64,000 nucleotides of DNA from Triplophysa rosa (GCF_024868665.1 NC_079894.1:5667426-5731425); one strand, 5' to 3'. Shown: positions 1 to 40,961, numbered from the stretch's first letter. Made by a program: numbers and translations. The notes: generated from the letters alone by a model not told the origin.

Positions 1-1902
1 AGATGTTTCGGTGTTTTTGTGAGGTTGACCTGGCATTACATACCAGTCTCATGCTAGCATGTCTCATTATTGTGGTTACTATCAGATGTGTGGTAGCTGC
101 ATATTTCACATGTTTACAGTATTAGCGGTGCTGCCTTTCCCTTATAATTTCCATAAGTGCATCAATTAAGCTATTTTCATTTTTATTGAGCTGTTATTGT
201 CTTTGATAATTGACAGTGAGCTGTAGATGATGTCCATTAAATATGACCTTGTAAAGTTCGTCTATAGGACGGGAATTGTTTGAAACTTCAGTCTAGTATA
301 GACTGGAATATAATGCAAGCCACACCCCTCAAAGGCCAGTGCTATTTATCAGCAGATGACCTGTTTCCTGTCAGGGTTTCCGTGGAAAGCATGTTTGCAT
401 TCACATTTCTTGTTCCTTTTTTAAAATTAGAGTGATGAATGTACATCTGATTACATTCTTGGACAGGGGTCTTCAATATGGTGTCCACCAATTATTGTTT
501 GCTTTCCTAATTATGGTAATTTAAACATTAAAACGCTAAATACTAAAAACGTTTTGTTTTTGTTAACGTAAAGTATGTAACTCTCAGTTTTATTCAGAAT
601 GTATTGGGGTCATCTCTCTATCTTCCAAAAACATTTTAGTCAGATCTAGATCCTTGTCCTGTGATATTAGGACAAAAGTGTTTCATTTTGAGGCAGGTGT
701 CGTGAAAGTTGAAGGATTTGCTATTAGATTGTGGCCTCAGGTTCCATCTTCCTCATTAATATCAACATTGAAGGGCTTCTTTGAGGACACCAGCATTATA
801 TTTAATACATTTGTGGATGTTTATTTGAGAGCGTGTGTTTTTTTGATGATGGTTAGAACCCATATTTATTACCTACCAGCACAAAGCACAAAAATCCTTT
901 ACAAATTACAAAGACATGCTGTCTTCTGTTCTCCAAATATACTTTTGCATAGAAAACTAATAAATGATTAGAATACAAATTTGACAACACATTTTTTCAA
1001 GTTTTCCTCCAAGACAACAAGTTAATTGCGTAGACTCATGACTTGCATGTTTTCCCTTGGTCTGTATGTGGTTTCTCTCTTTTAAAAACCAGGAACAAAT
1101 ACATATAAGGTCAGCTGGCGTAATGGAGGAAATGATTTGTTTACGTCCTCTTGTTTACTGTCGTGCATCAAATTATTTTAAGGAGAATCCATGAGCTGAG
1201 AGCTGCGAGGGCGTGTCCTGTTTGCTAGGTTCTCCCAGTGGATTCGATTTTTTGACATTTTTAAACAATTGACGATTATATAAATAACGTGATAAGCCTT
1301 CTTTAAGACTGATGTGTGGTTGAGGGGTTCTTCCTGCTCTCGTGCTGCGGTTGCTAGGAAACTGCACGTCAAGGGTCCAGCGCTGCTATGTCAAGTCGTT
1401 ACACTTTGCTACACATTTCTTCCCTGTGTTGAGTTATTTCCAATTGATAAAGGAAATTTGAGGTATATGAATGCATTTTTTCCTTTTTTTATGTCCAACA
1501 GGCAAAAATGTAAACCTTAAATGTTATCACTAGCCTATAAAAGGCCTCGAAACCAACACGTGTAAAAAATATTTCATTGAGTCTTTGGTTTATAGTATAT
1601 TGAGTGTAAGAGACCGGTCCGTTACACCAGTCTTAAAGAGAACATTTCAGTCAGTTTGTCCTTCGCTTGGCCTGTCCGAGTGTAGAAAAAGGTCTCCAAG
1701 GCTCTGCGGTGTCTGTGTTGTCACGGTTACAGTGTGATTGTGGATTTCCCAGTGTTTATTCCCCTAGAGGTGTGGAAAGCGACATCATTCCTGTGGAATT
1801 CAAAGATTGATGTAGTCAGTCATCATGAATCATACATGAATCACAAACTTATTTGAGCTTTTTTATATTCATCCTTTTTTCTCTTTCTGTCTGGTTTTCC
1901 AG
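1..1902. other. asap1: asap1 intron (3' part)
   Basis: No exon, no recognised transposon. Ends in the pyrimidine tract before 1903. Holds a lone TATAAAAGG at 1536-1544 that I do not interpret. Confidence 0.6.
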
Positions 1903-29575
<27,673 letters not shown>

Positions 29576-31415
29576 CGGCATAGGATCAGCAGGTGTGAGG
29601 CTTTGTAACTAGCACAAGCTCGGCTCTCTCTGTGGCCTCACACTGAACTGTGGGCATTGCCTCTGTACATAGCTGCTGAATCCAAACAATCTCCAGACAA
29701 ACAAAACATGAAGTATCAAGCCCATGCTCCCTTAATCCACGAGGGTGAAATGTGTAAACTATGTGTTGTTCATAAACTGTGTTATCCTGCCTACCAGTAT
29801 TATCGTAGCCATGGCAACCCAGCATGCCAAACTGGGTTTTCAGTAGCTATTCTTGGAATCTAGCACTTAACATGTATGCTGTAACTTTGTGTATGTGTAC
29901 ACATATAGAATTTTATGTATGTCCATTTTAAGTGTGTCTCTGTACATGCATATGCACAGATGTAAGTGTATATTTATGTACGTATGTATAATGTACAAGT
30001 GTGCAAATGTATGTTAACCCTGCTTGCTTATGGAGCCAGAGTGACTCTAGACATTTTAGTGTACTGTTTTAAAAAAGAATCATCTCTTTGGAAGGAGTAA
30101 AAGATGAGAGCAAGAATACAATGACGTTACTATAACGGTGTTGAAATTCCCAGCATAGTGGCATGCTGATCAGGGATCGAAACCAAAATGTAAAGGTTTT
30201 CAGCATCTCATCTCGTATACATACACAATCAAAATATGCATTCGGTAAGTTTGAATTACTGGCCTGACGCGACCAAGCCAAGCCATCTTAATTCTGAAGG
30301 CCTCAATGACTTATTTTAGGAAAAGTGCTTGTTACCTCTTTACACCCATAGTCTCTTAATGCCGGTATGCTCATATCCATGGGATGTACCTCTCCCGCTG
30401 TTGACTAATGCCAAATCTGACAAAACTGATGCCTCAGCTCTGGGAAAGTGTCCTTGTCAATCTTGTTTTATGACATCATACAACATGGTCTCTTGTTATT
30501 ATACATAAATCATTAAGCTCACGTGTGACTCTTCATACATGGATCTGATTGGTCAAAAGTGGTTGGCTTTGTACAAAAACACAATGTGTTTAAGATTGGT
30601 TAGGATGAGTTTGTTTTGTTCTGCTTACAGTGACTGGATTGTGATTTCTTGTGGTTTTGTTTGGGGTATTTTCTATTTGAATTCAACTTCAAGGGAACTC
30701 CGCAGTGAGTGACTGACTCGGTATGACTCGGAATGAACTAAGGCTGCCTCTTACTTTCTCTTTACCCTATCAGGGAGACCAGCATTCACTTGCTTTTGAA
30801 CTTTTATTGTATTAACAAAAGAAATATGTGTGTTAATGAATGCCACCTGTACTATATTTGATGATGATAGTATTTGACATTTATAGGGCTAAAGTGTTTT
30901 AGCATGGAGAGGGATGGACCTTTTCCCTCCAAGTGTTTGTTTTACCCTTTGTTTTAGATCATTTTATGTGAATTGATAACAACTAAGGGATACATAAAAG
31001 TATTTAGCACAAAGAACTCCGTAAACATGCTAAAAACAACTTCAAGATTGTGAATACTGTTGGACCAAATGTCTTCGTCCAGATCGATGTTCAATCCAGC
31101 ACGACTCCAGTGGGATTCTGCTTTTGCGAGCATTGTAACATATCAGTTGATGCTTGGAAACCGTTAAATGGCCAACATCACGTTTAATTAAACTGGATTC
31201 AGTCCTAATGTTACATTTAGGATGTATTTTGCCACTCGTATTGTTTTTTTTCTGGTCTGTGTTTTGATCCACTGTAAGTTCAGTCAGAAAGAAACCACAC
31301 TATCAAGGTTAAAATGTTTAAATAAAGACCTTACGTTCAAACGCAGAGACTCCATGTTATTTTTGTCGTAAAGAGTTTTGTTATGCTTAAATAAAATCTC
31401 CAACATTCTAACGTT
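29576..31415 (+). other. asap1: asap1 3' untranslated region (end estimated)
   Basis: Follows the stop without splice signals. AATAAA hexamers at 31321-31326 and 31390-31395 are the likely poly(A) signals; further AATAAA near 31503 and 31643 could extend it by about 250 bp. No transposon copy was recognised in this 1.8 kb, in contrast to the introns, which fits a constrained transcript end. Confidence 0.6.
31321..31395 (+). promoter_or_regulatory. asap1: asap1 poly(A) signals
   Basis: Two canonical AATAAA hexamers 69 bp apart (31321 and 31390), first ones after the stop that stand in a plausible 3' end context. Confidence 0.5.
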
Positions 31416-31419
31416 TCAT

Positions 31420-32400
31420 CTGCATTGATAATGAGTGTTCTTATAAACAAAAAGCATATATGCTGAAATGTCATTCTACAAATCTGGTGCCATTCATGGA
31501 TGTAATAAATGATTTTAACAATGAATAGCTACTCCTACTTGTACTTTATGATGGTATAGAGTTTTCTTTTACCACATCAGCGTGAAGCAGTTTTACATTT
31601 TTAGCTATGTCTTACTAAATACTCTGTTTAATTTGTATATAATAAACTTACTTTATAAGGGCAATGCTATTATTTGAGGTAGTCCATTTACGTATTGGTG
31701 GTACAAAACAATGGGCCACATTCTAGTCTAAATTAATGCATTTTGTGACAGCTCATCAATAGTTGTTTTACATCAAATACTCTGTTTTTTAAATTGTTCA
31801 AAAATCATGTTTTTTTTATTGCGCATTCCAATTAACATCAATCAAACTGCAGTTGGTTTGTTTTGATTTAAGCCATAATAACAAAAAAATACAGCTAATT
31901 AACACAATTTAAAAACATGATAACATAATGAAGAACGTGATTTATTGAAACGTTATATCATTTTGGAACCAAACTCGTCATTTTGTAAAAACACATTCTA
32001 CACAGAAAATGTGTACAGTTAAACAGTTAAAAGAACAAAATATGTTTTCATATTTTAGCGAAATAACTTTAACATAAATGCATGATTGCAATATGCTTAA
32101 CAAAATATCCTTAACTTAGTTATGTTGTTGTTCAACTGTTTCAATATAATAACTTTCAACAAGAAACGCACTGTTCACACACACATTCATTGTTCTAGTT
32201 TAGAAAATAACTTAAATTCTTCACTCGTTTATTATTAGCATGTTCCGTTTTTCTGGCCCATTTTAGTTGATAATCGGAAAGTTGTGTAGAATGTAAAAAA
32301 CTAGTTAAAGCACGACACAATTCACCACAGACAGAGTAGTTCTTCGCTTCCTCTTTCTGTTTGGAATCAATGCCTTTTATAGTCGTGGGCACAGCCTCTG
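31420..32400. other. asap1-cyrib intergenic spacer
   Basis: About 1 kb of very AT-rich sequence with short poly(A)/poly(T) runs. Contains later candidate poly(A) signals but no open frame or recognised transposon. Confidence 0.6.
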
Positions 32401-32594
32401 AAACGCTCGAGCCTCTTTAGCGCTGCCATCGTCGCGTCGAGCACAAGCCGCGCGTCTGACGCGAACGCAACACTTGTGATTGGCCAATCCGGAAAATGTA
32501 GACACACGCCACAATCTTCACAATGATCCGCTGAGCAGAGTGATCTGCAGCGTTTCCCGATATTTACATTTCACTGAATTGACTGGAAATTAAG
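32400..32594 (+). promoter_or_regulatory. cyrib: cyrib promoter and probable non-coding first exon
   Basis: A GC/CpG-rich block after an AT-rich spacer. It holds ATTGGCCAAT at 32479-32488, a palindrome giving a CCAAT box on both strands (NF-Y type), directly followed by CCGGAAA (ETS type). About 105 bp downstream AAATTAAG/GTAAGA (donor at 32595) looks like the end of a first exon. The start site is not visible. Splicing to the coding exon at 43699 is inferred from gene structure. Confidence 0.6.
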
Positions 32595-33622
32595 GTAAGA
32601 AACGTGTTTTTGATATTTACGATAGTTTTGCACTGCGCGATGTGACACCTGCGGTGAATGAGTTGAGTTTCCTTCAACTCAGGTGAGGTTGAGCCGAGGC
32701 TCTGTTAAAGGTATCCGCGGGCTAAACTCAGTCACTACTGTATAGCTGAAACTAAACTGAAAGTAGGGTAAATTATACTTTAAAACTCAAGACACACCAT
32801 TTTATGTCAATAACATTGAACTTTCGCTTCGCATGACGTTTGTATGAGCGCCAGTGCGTTTGATCGTGTTTGACGAGGTGTGTTCACTTCAGTTGGTGTT
32901 CAGTATAATGGACGGAGGTTACAGATGACTTCTCTTGCGTGATATATTTACGTTAGGTCTTTTCAGTTGTGTATTTTAGTATTGCTTTCCTGCTAAGGAG
33001 AGAGAAAAAAATGCATTTTCTCATGAAACGGAGATAATTCTTCTGAACAAAAGCAAGGGTGCTAGACTTCCTCTCTGTTCAAATAGATCATGCCACTTCC
33101 TGATTTTGTTTATTCAAAACACGCATTTCAATGCACAGCAAACTGAGAACGTTGGTCATGCAGCCACAGATAGTTTTAATTCATAGATTTTCCAAAGTGC
33201 GGTTGTAAACATTCATTTCGTAATGCTTGTTGTTCATTTGTATTTTTTACATCCAATAGTTAATCAGATTGTTACTCTGACATCGTAGCGTCATAACAAG
33301 TCCATTCGTTTTTAATTTAAACGTGTAACTACTTTACATCCTACAGAAACCTGCGTAGATATTTTGCATGTAAGCAAACGTTTTGTTTTTCCGCACGTGT
33401 ACTATGTGACGTCATTGCACTCCCTACATTTTCTGTGCTGTGGAAAGCCACAGGTTTTAATTAAGCACATGAACTCTAAATATTGACACAGCACTCTTTC
33501 TTCTGACCTCCTACTGTGGTCAGCATTTATCAACGAGAATGTGTGCCCATCAGATTAAGTGAAAATATAGATATGGCAGCATTGTAAATCACTTGTTGCT
33601 TGTAAACAGCAGTTATTAGAAA
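32595..33622. other. cyrib: cyrib intron 1, start
   Basis: First few hundred bp remain CpG-containing, then ordinary AT-rich sequence. No element recognised. Confidence 0.5.
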
Positions 33623-34702
33623 CAGGGGCCACCTCCTTTTTTTAGAGGTGGCCAGGTAAGACCCAGTGACTTTATTAGGGTGACCAAAAAATCCTTACAG
33701 ACAGAAATTCTTTAACTTCTACTGTTATTTACACCAATTCTTCATTACACATAGTTGGCTGGTAGGGCTGCACGATAATTTATCGCGATACCACCGAATC
33801 CTATTGAAATCAAGCTGGCTGCGATATGCAATGTGTCGATATTTTTTTAATGCGTAGCTTGTCCGTGAAGCACGGCTCTGGGATCAGTAGGAAATGCTGC
33901 TCGATCTAAAAGCAGTGCGAGTTTGAGTCGCTTATAATGTGCATTTGAAAAAGCAACACCCGTCACACATGATCATTATAATATACTTTATTATCATAAA
34001 AATACCTGATGAGGCTTGAGTAACAGTGATAAAAAGATGTCCATAGGCATTTCCTAGATTCTTGAACGTGTTATGGTCTTCTTCTGCAGTGCGTATTTGG
34101 AGTTTCTGCACGAGAGCGACCCCTGGCTTTCGGATGCAGCAGCATTTTCCCGTACTTCACTCAAAAGCTGTGCATAAATCACGTGATATTTATCGGCGGT
34201 TTATCGCGACTGGTCAAAAACATACACAAAGGACGTAAACAATTTATTTGCAATGCTTTCATGCGCTAACATTATTTTAAAATAATTTGCTAGCTATCAT
34301 TTGAAGGAAGTTAGCATTTTTTGTAGAAAATAAACATCGCAGTACCCCAACTTAAACTTTCGCGAAAATGTAATTAATGAATGAAATCCAGTTAAACAAG
34401 ACTGATTTTAAGGACCCGATCCTTCTGCTCGCGATGAACTTCTATGGTACACAGACAGTACACCGTCACGAAGCGCTTAGCAGCTGTTCAGCTATAGCGC
34501 TCAGACTGTTTGCGTCAGTGCATCAGCATATGACATACATATGTTACTTTCAGTGCATACGCTAAATGATCTGCGCAGCACTCCGTAAACTCCGACACAC
34601 ATCTTAAAACTGCTTCGCACAACAGAGGTGGCCAGATAGGTGGCCATCGATCATTCAGGGGTAGCCGTGGCCACCCATGGCCACCATGTAGCTACGCCCC
34701 TG
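33623..34702. mobile_element. hAT element (CAGGGGC...CGCCCCTG)
   Basis: 1080 bp, perfect 8-bp duplication ATTAGAAA (33615-33622, 34703-34710). Subterminal AGAGGTGGCC near both ends. Contains at 33773 the start of another hAT-like repeat, TAGGGCTGCACGATAA, without its right end. Confidence 0.88.
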
Positions 34703-34710
34703 ATTAGAAA

Positions 34711-36272
34711 GCAACAACCTGCTGATCTGTAATCACTCTTGAGATGTTAAACAGCAGCTTTCAGTGCAGGCAGACTTTGTGACGTCTCAGGTGCCGAAAG
34801 AATTCACGCTGTGACTGTATTTCTGGCATTAGCTGAGCATTCTTGTGTACTGGAGGCTGGTCTGAGGGCACTTTATATGCCCGTAAGGCATGTGTGACTA
34901 ACTGAAGCACTAAGCTCTTCACAACATGGGGGCATATTCTTCCAGCTGCTGACTGCGCGATTTCAGTCTGTATATTATATTATATTATAGTCTTTATATT
35001 TTTTATTCTGTATTTTTCTTTTCCCACGCTTTGCTTTCGTTTTGCACCACGCACCTGAAGATCTGTAGAGATAAGACGCTGAATAAAATAAATCTGTCAT
35101 GTTTGGGTGTGTATATTGATATCCATTTAAATGTTTGAAAACATATAGTGAGCTATATCTTCCTTTCAGTTTGTGCCTTTAAAGGTGGGAACCGTTTTTA
35201 AAGATATTTGTTCAACTTCCTGGTTATGCTTTGTTGCTTGAGAGGCTTGCTTTATCTGTCTTTAACTGAAAGTCATCACCATTTTGTGGTTAAACACTTT
35301 TTTGAAACACATTTGTAGGCTTTACTGCTAGATCAAGAGCTGCGCCAGATGCATTCATTTAAAAAAGGCACATGCAAAACTTAGAATCCTTACAAAACCA
35401 ACCTGTTCCTTTTTGTTTATTAATAAAAAATAGGCATTTAATCATTGAATGCTTTATTTTTCACATACAGTGCAGAACAGTATAACATTTTCAATATTGA
35501 TGGTTACCCCATTAAAGATGCAACAACAATATTTAAACACTAAGAATCCCAAGCATGTGTGATTTTACAGCAGCAGTGAGAGGGAAACACCTGTGCTGTC
35601 ATGCCAGGAGAAGCCTGTTCGTACAGGCCCAATAGCTGCCGCTCACATTAGCTTTCTCCTGTTTCAGCCTGTGGCGTTTTTCCATGCGGCTTAGTTTGTT
35701 TGAGGAATAGAGAAGTGAATCCAAAAGCACTTCAACAGCCAGTGCATGCAGAAGTCATGTTAATGAGCACAAAAAAAAAGTGTTTTAGATAGAGGAAATA
35801 GAGCCGTGTCGAAGTTTATCTTGGTTTTAGTGCGAATTATTATTGTTAGTTGTTCAATGATCTAGCACGTAGACGTTTCAGTGCTGGCATTGTTACGGTT
35901 CAACGCTTGAAGTTTTGGTGCACAAAACTGACACAAAATGCAAAGAGGACAAAAGCTTTGTCATTACCCCACTGCATCAGAGATTGAGAAATTGACTGAC
36001 GTATGGAGTTAGAATTTATGTGATTACAGTGTTTTATGCTGTTTAGATCTTTTTTCTTTTTTTTATGTATGTTTATTGCTTTTTTTAACCACACATAACT
36101 TCACAAATTATAACAAGCAATATTCACATAATTTAAATCATCAAACAACCAACAACAAAAAATAAAATAAAGGAAAACAGACAAAAAAATTATAATAGAT
36201 TTAAATCAAATAAAATATAGAAAAGACACATAAAACAACATAAAAAACACATATCTGAAAGGCCTCCTATTA
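34711..36272. other. cyrib: cyrib intron 1, no recognised element
   Basis: AT-rich, with A-rich runs at 35770 and 36110-36240. Confidence 0.5.
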
Positions 36273-36280
36273 CAGGACAC

Positions 36281-37048
36281 CATAGGCGCCGATTTCTTTT
36301 TTCGCCAGTGGGTGCTCACGTCGCCAAAACCAAACCCCACCCCCACAGGCCCCAACCACCGTCACCAAATATGTATTTTTTCATAAGCAAATTATAACTT
36401 AAAATATTTTCAAACTCACAACGAACAATTCATTCTGTATATTAGGCTACTTACTTTACAGCGGAGCATACACAAGAAAGTGTAAAACATTTTAACAGCT
36501 TCTGTAAATTTTGTATTGTATAAATAATGCACACTAAACATTTTCACTTAAATGTTTACTTCACACAAAATACCTTGTTTTTGATAGCATTGTATGCTAT
36601 CCAGGGAAATGTTTTTTTTCCCCAGTTTTCATGATATGTTCGAGACTGCTTCTGCCTCCCGACTTTAACGTTACTTCTGCTGTCATTACTTGATGATGTC
36701 GACGACAACGGCTGTTCACTTGAAGAAGTAGCAACACTGCTACTTACTGAAGAGATGCTAGGGTCAATTGAAATTTTCCATTTAATCACGAACCTGTCCA
36801 TTTGTACACGAAATTTAAAGACAAATTGACATTCTCGCAACGATTAACAATGTCCACTGCTGTTTGCAAGGACAACCACTCTATCTGAATTACGACTCGT
36901 AAGATCAACCAATCAGAGAGGCACCCTATTTTTAAAAGCATTTTGATTGGTTAAAATTGATTGAGAAACATATGCCGTTTTTCCGTGGGTGCTCGGCAAT
37001 TTCCGTGGGTGCTCGAGCCCCGGAGCACCCACAGGATCGGCACCTATG
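36281..37048 (-). mobile_element. hAT element with transposase remnant
   Basis: 768 bp, ends CATAGGCGCCGATTTC...GGATCGGCACCTATG, perfect 8-bp duplication CAGGACAC (36273-36280, 37049-37056). A 94-codon minus-strand frame (36556-36840) ends in a TYHENWGKKTFPWIAYN stretch followed by KNKVFCVK, like the N-terminal zinc-binding region of hAT transposases (W-n-FPW-x-Y-n-C). The catalytic domain is absent. Confidence 0.85.
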
Positions 37049-37261
37049 CAGGACACAATTTTTAATTGACAGGATGAACTCACTACGCCAGACATAAAAA
37101 AGAATTAAAAACTCATTCCACCAGTTACATTAACATATTTCTGCATCTTTCTCTTACGCACTGTGGTTGCTGTTTCTGATCCATCTGTTAATCTAAATTA
37201 CTTGGGGACAAATAAAAAGTACATGAATGAAAAATAGTAAAAGTTCTTAAATGTTGGAAGC

Positions 37262-37880
37262 CAATAACCGATTGGCCGATCTATTAATATAATTTTTTTC
37301 TAAGCCTGGAACAAAAGGCAATAAGTGAACAACTGCTTTTATTTGAAAACATTGACTGCAGAAAAAAGGTAACATTTACAGTAGTTGTTTTTAATCATGT
37401 ACCAAGCCTACAATGCACTAGTTAAAGATCCTTTAACTTTCAAACTTTAGTGGTATAATGTTTATTTAATGAACGAATTATAGATGTTCTTCCCATTATA
37501 AACTTATGAAAGTGTTTTCAATAGTCACAAGTTGAACAGGTATCAAGATTTCAGGTATCAAGCATTTAGACAGCAATCAGGTTCAAACAATATGCTTTTG
37601 TTCCTATAATTTACACATTCATTAATATCTACATACTACCTACACCAACAATGTTTTGCTTGTAAAAGTAAGTGAATGATCATGACAGAAGGACACTGAC
37701 TGTACTGTATTTTATTGTGAGCAGTGTGCACCTGAAGTGGTTCAAACACAGCAAATTATTCATAATGTATCGGCTTTAATGTATCGGCCTGATTTTATTA
37801 TCGGGCCGACACGATAACATTAAAAATAACAATTTATCGGCGGATACCGATATGGCCAATAATATATTGTGCATCCCTAA
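37262..37880. mobile_element. Old hAT-like repeat (…TTGTGCATCCCTA end)
   Basis: Contains TCGGGCCGACACGATAAC and ends GCCAATAATATATTGTGCAT then CCCTA, a familiar fish repeat end. Left end around GCCAATAACCGATTGGCCGA uncertain. Confidence 0.5.
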
Positions 37881-37984
37881 GTCAAAGTAAAAAAATGTTT
37901 TGTTATATGCTACTGTTTTAATTACGTTATTGCATGTACTTTACTTGAATTAAGTCATATTGCTCTATTTTGTCCGTTCTGTCA

Positions 37985-38260
37985 TTAAAGCTGCAGTCAT
38001 AACCTTTTTTGGTTTAAATAAACAAAAATCTGTTACTGAAAAATTGCATAATAATTCAGTGTTAAAAACTCTCTCCTTACCCAGATTCCTGTCGATAAGC
38101 TTGTATGCTAATGGTTTATAATTTGAGCTGCATGGTCAGATTTTTCAGGAAATGTCAGTTGTTTTTAAACCACGTGAAAAACTGCGTAAGGTATCCTGCA
38201 GTTTTATGTTTCAAACAGGGATGGCGGTAGACAGGCAAAAGTTATGAATTGCGGCTTTAA
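37985..38260. mobile_element. TTAA-type MITE (TTAAAGCTGCAGTCATAACC family)
   Basis: TTAA at both ends; AAAGCTGCAGTCATAACC left, GTTATGAATTGCGGCTTTAA right. Diverged relatives near 2650-2925 and 6421-6689. Confidence 0.7.
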
Positions 38261-39826
38261 AAACAGCAAAAAAATGTTGTATGCCATGATGTCCATTTTC
38301 AATTGATTTGGTTGCTATTTCACCAAAATAATATAATTGTAAATTTCATATGTGACCATGCCTGTGAAAATCCAGCTTAAAGTACAGTCGTTGTGATTTT
38401 TCTGTTTTCTACATAAAATCATTCTACATAATGTAAAGAACCTGTGAAAAAAAATATAATCTTGCTATCTTTAAAATTGACTACGTAAGGCCATGTCAAA
38501 GACTGAAATCATAATCAAATAAATGATAGAAATCAAACTTTGATGCTTCTAATCTCATGTTCAGATGTCACTCACCAAATTAAATAACCAGCTTCAAATG
38601 ACACATCACTGGTATCACTGATCTTCCTATTCTTTTCAATAGACTTTTACACAACTCTGGTTATCTCGCTGTTAACGCTGTTGGTTATTTTAAAAGGGGC
38701 TGAATCACTCGATATGTCTCGCTCTCTCTGCATTTTTCAGTTGAAATTACGTAAACGCACCAAATAATGCTGATCGTTCCAAGGCATTGCAGTTGGGCTT
38801 GAACCCACCCCTAGCCATAACCATAAGGGAAATAACAACGGTGTAGAAGCACGTTACCCTGGTTTTAACCTTAAACCTCAATAAACTGTAAATGATCCCT
38901 TAAACCTGATTGATTGATTGAAAAGTCCAAGAACATCTTTCACTTGGTAAAATCATAAAAGCCAGATGCCATAACATCTAATGTCCACCAGGAGGCAGTA
39001 AAAACCTTCCACAGTCAGCACCCTCAATCCCATAATATGAAGTAGATACGAAAACCATAATACTACCAAGGTCATACCAGCTGGAAGCATTTTTTTCTCA
39101 AGCCAAATCTTCAAAGCAACAATGTGACGCAATATTAAACAAATCATGTAAGCATTACATTTATTTGCATCTAAATGTGTGTGGATTAGATGTGTCAGAA
39201 CTTCTATTATTGTCCTCTGGGGCTTGTGGAGAGTGGCAGTGGATGATGATGATGATGGTGGTTGTCTTTTGGCTGGTGGGCAGAGGGGCTCAATGTCTCA
39301 TCCGTGATCACACGGGCAGGGATGGTTTGCGAGTGAATTTTAAAGTGATTTTCTACAACTGCAAATGTAAAGAACACCTGCCCTGAAGCATTATGAGATA
39401 TTCCAGAAGTCATAATGGGTCATGAATATTGTTTCATAATAGACACATTTTCACCAGCTGTGTCATCGCTGTGTTTATTTTATAAATATCAAAGGACACC
39501 GTGATTCAATAGAGTCTGAGGAAGAAAGCAGATGTCAGAATTTCCGTCATACAGCGGATGGAGAAGTGACCGTTTTATGTTTGTGACTCATGGGTTCAGT
39601 GCTGTGCATGCCGTGTCGATGTGTAGTCTGTCTGTCTATTCAGGACACGTGCCAGCGGCGCTTTCCCTTCAGATGGCAGGAAATCGAACGTTTGTTTCAC
39701 GTGTAACAACTCTGTTTGCTTGAGTAAATGGTGGTGGTGAGCAGGGTCACCTTGACAAGATTTGTGCAGTTATGTTACTTAAAGGTAAAGTGTGTGAGTC
39801 CGCAAAGGCAAGTGCAAAAACAAATT

Positions 39827-40115
39827 GGTAACACTTTACTTAAAGCATATATGTATAATGCATTATAAAAGTAGTTTTAATGTATTAATTATGCCTTGTA
39901 ATGCACCTTATAATGTCTCTTGAATTTTAACTACAGTTTATACACTATAATACTTATCGATTCATTGTTTCACTTCGCATTCTTATTTTGGTTATTATTC
40001 TTTACAACAACATTGAATGTATTACAACATACATTATGAACAATTATAATGCATCATACCATTTAAAAACCCTTAATAATGCATTGTACCTAAAGGCTTT
40101 AAGTAAAGTCTTACC
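39827..40115. mobile_element. MITE with GGTAACACTTTACTTAAAG ends
   Basis: Left GGTAACACTTTACTTAAAGC, right GCTTTAAGTAAAGTCTTACC; interior ATTATAATGCAT-type repeats. Confidence 0.82.
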
Positions 40116-40499
40116 ACAAAATTACTTCCGAACTTATCTGTCTGCCATTGGTCGACAAACTGAAAGTCCTTTTCCAAAATTCACGCCATTGGTGGGGCTG
40201 TGATGTTTAATGTATTTCGGAGCTTTATTTAAAATATATAAAATTAACTATTGTAAACAATGTTTTTTCCATGTGATTTTTTTTATATAAAATTTTGTAT
40301 AGGTTAATAGCTTTTTATATAAAACAATAGTTTTTTATGTAAATTATTTTATACAAAAAATGTGTAATTTGTCCACCACTACATTCCCCAAACAGAATAT
40401 GTTGTCTTCCATTATGAGGATAAACAGAGGAGGATACACAAATCAACTTTTTAGCAGTCTTTTTTGGATGTTACACTTAATTTTACAAAAATAAGTATA

Positions 40500-40961
40500 T
40501 GATGATCATTTATTTACCCTCATGTGGAAAAAAAAGATATTTTGAGAAATGGTTTTGTGTCCATAATATGGAAGTCAATGAAAGTCAGTGTTTCATCAAA
40601 ATATTTTCTTTAGTGTTCTGCAGAAAAAAGAAAGTCATACAGGTTTGGAAAGACATGAGGGTGAGTAAATGAACTATCCACCCAACTAGTCCACCCAAAT
40701 AGTCCACCCAAAAACGAAAATTCTTCCACAGAACGCAAAAGATATTTGGAAGAAAGTTGGTAACCGAACAGCACTGGCACCCATTCACTTCTATTATATG
40801 GACACAAAACCAATGCAAGTGAATGGGGGCCCATTAACAACATTCTTCAAAATATCGTCTTTTGTGTTTTATGAAAAAAAAGAAGTCATACAGGTTCGAA
40901 ATGACAAGAGGGTGAGTAAATGATGGCAGAATTTTCATTTTTGGGTGAACTATCCCTTTAA
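40500..40961. mobile_element. Two overlapping TTAA-type MITE copies
   Basis: A first palindrome (40505-40675) runs into a second (40690-40961) through three tandem variants of AGTCCACCCAA. Right end GGGTGAACTATCCCTTTAA. Confidence 0.8.

Noticed and set aside
1536..1544. TATA box-like TATAAAAGG
   Set aside because: No initiator, exon or donor nearby; one 9-mer in an AT-rich intron is expected by chance.
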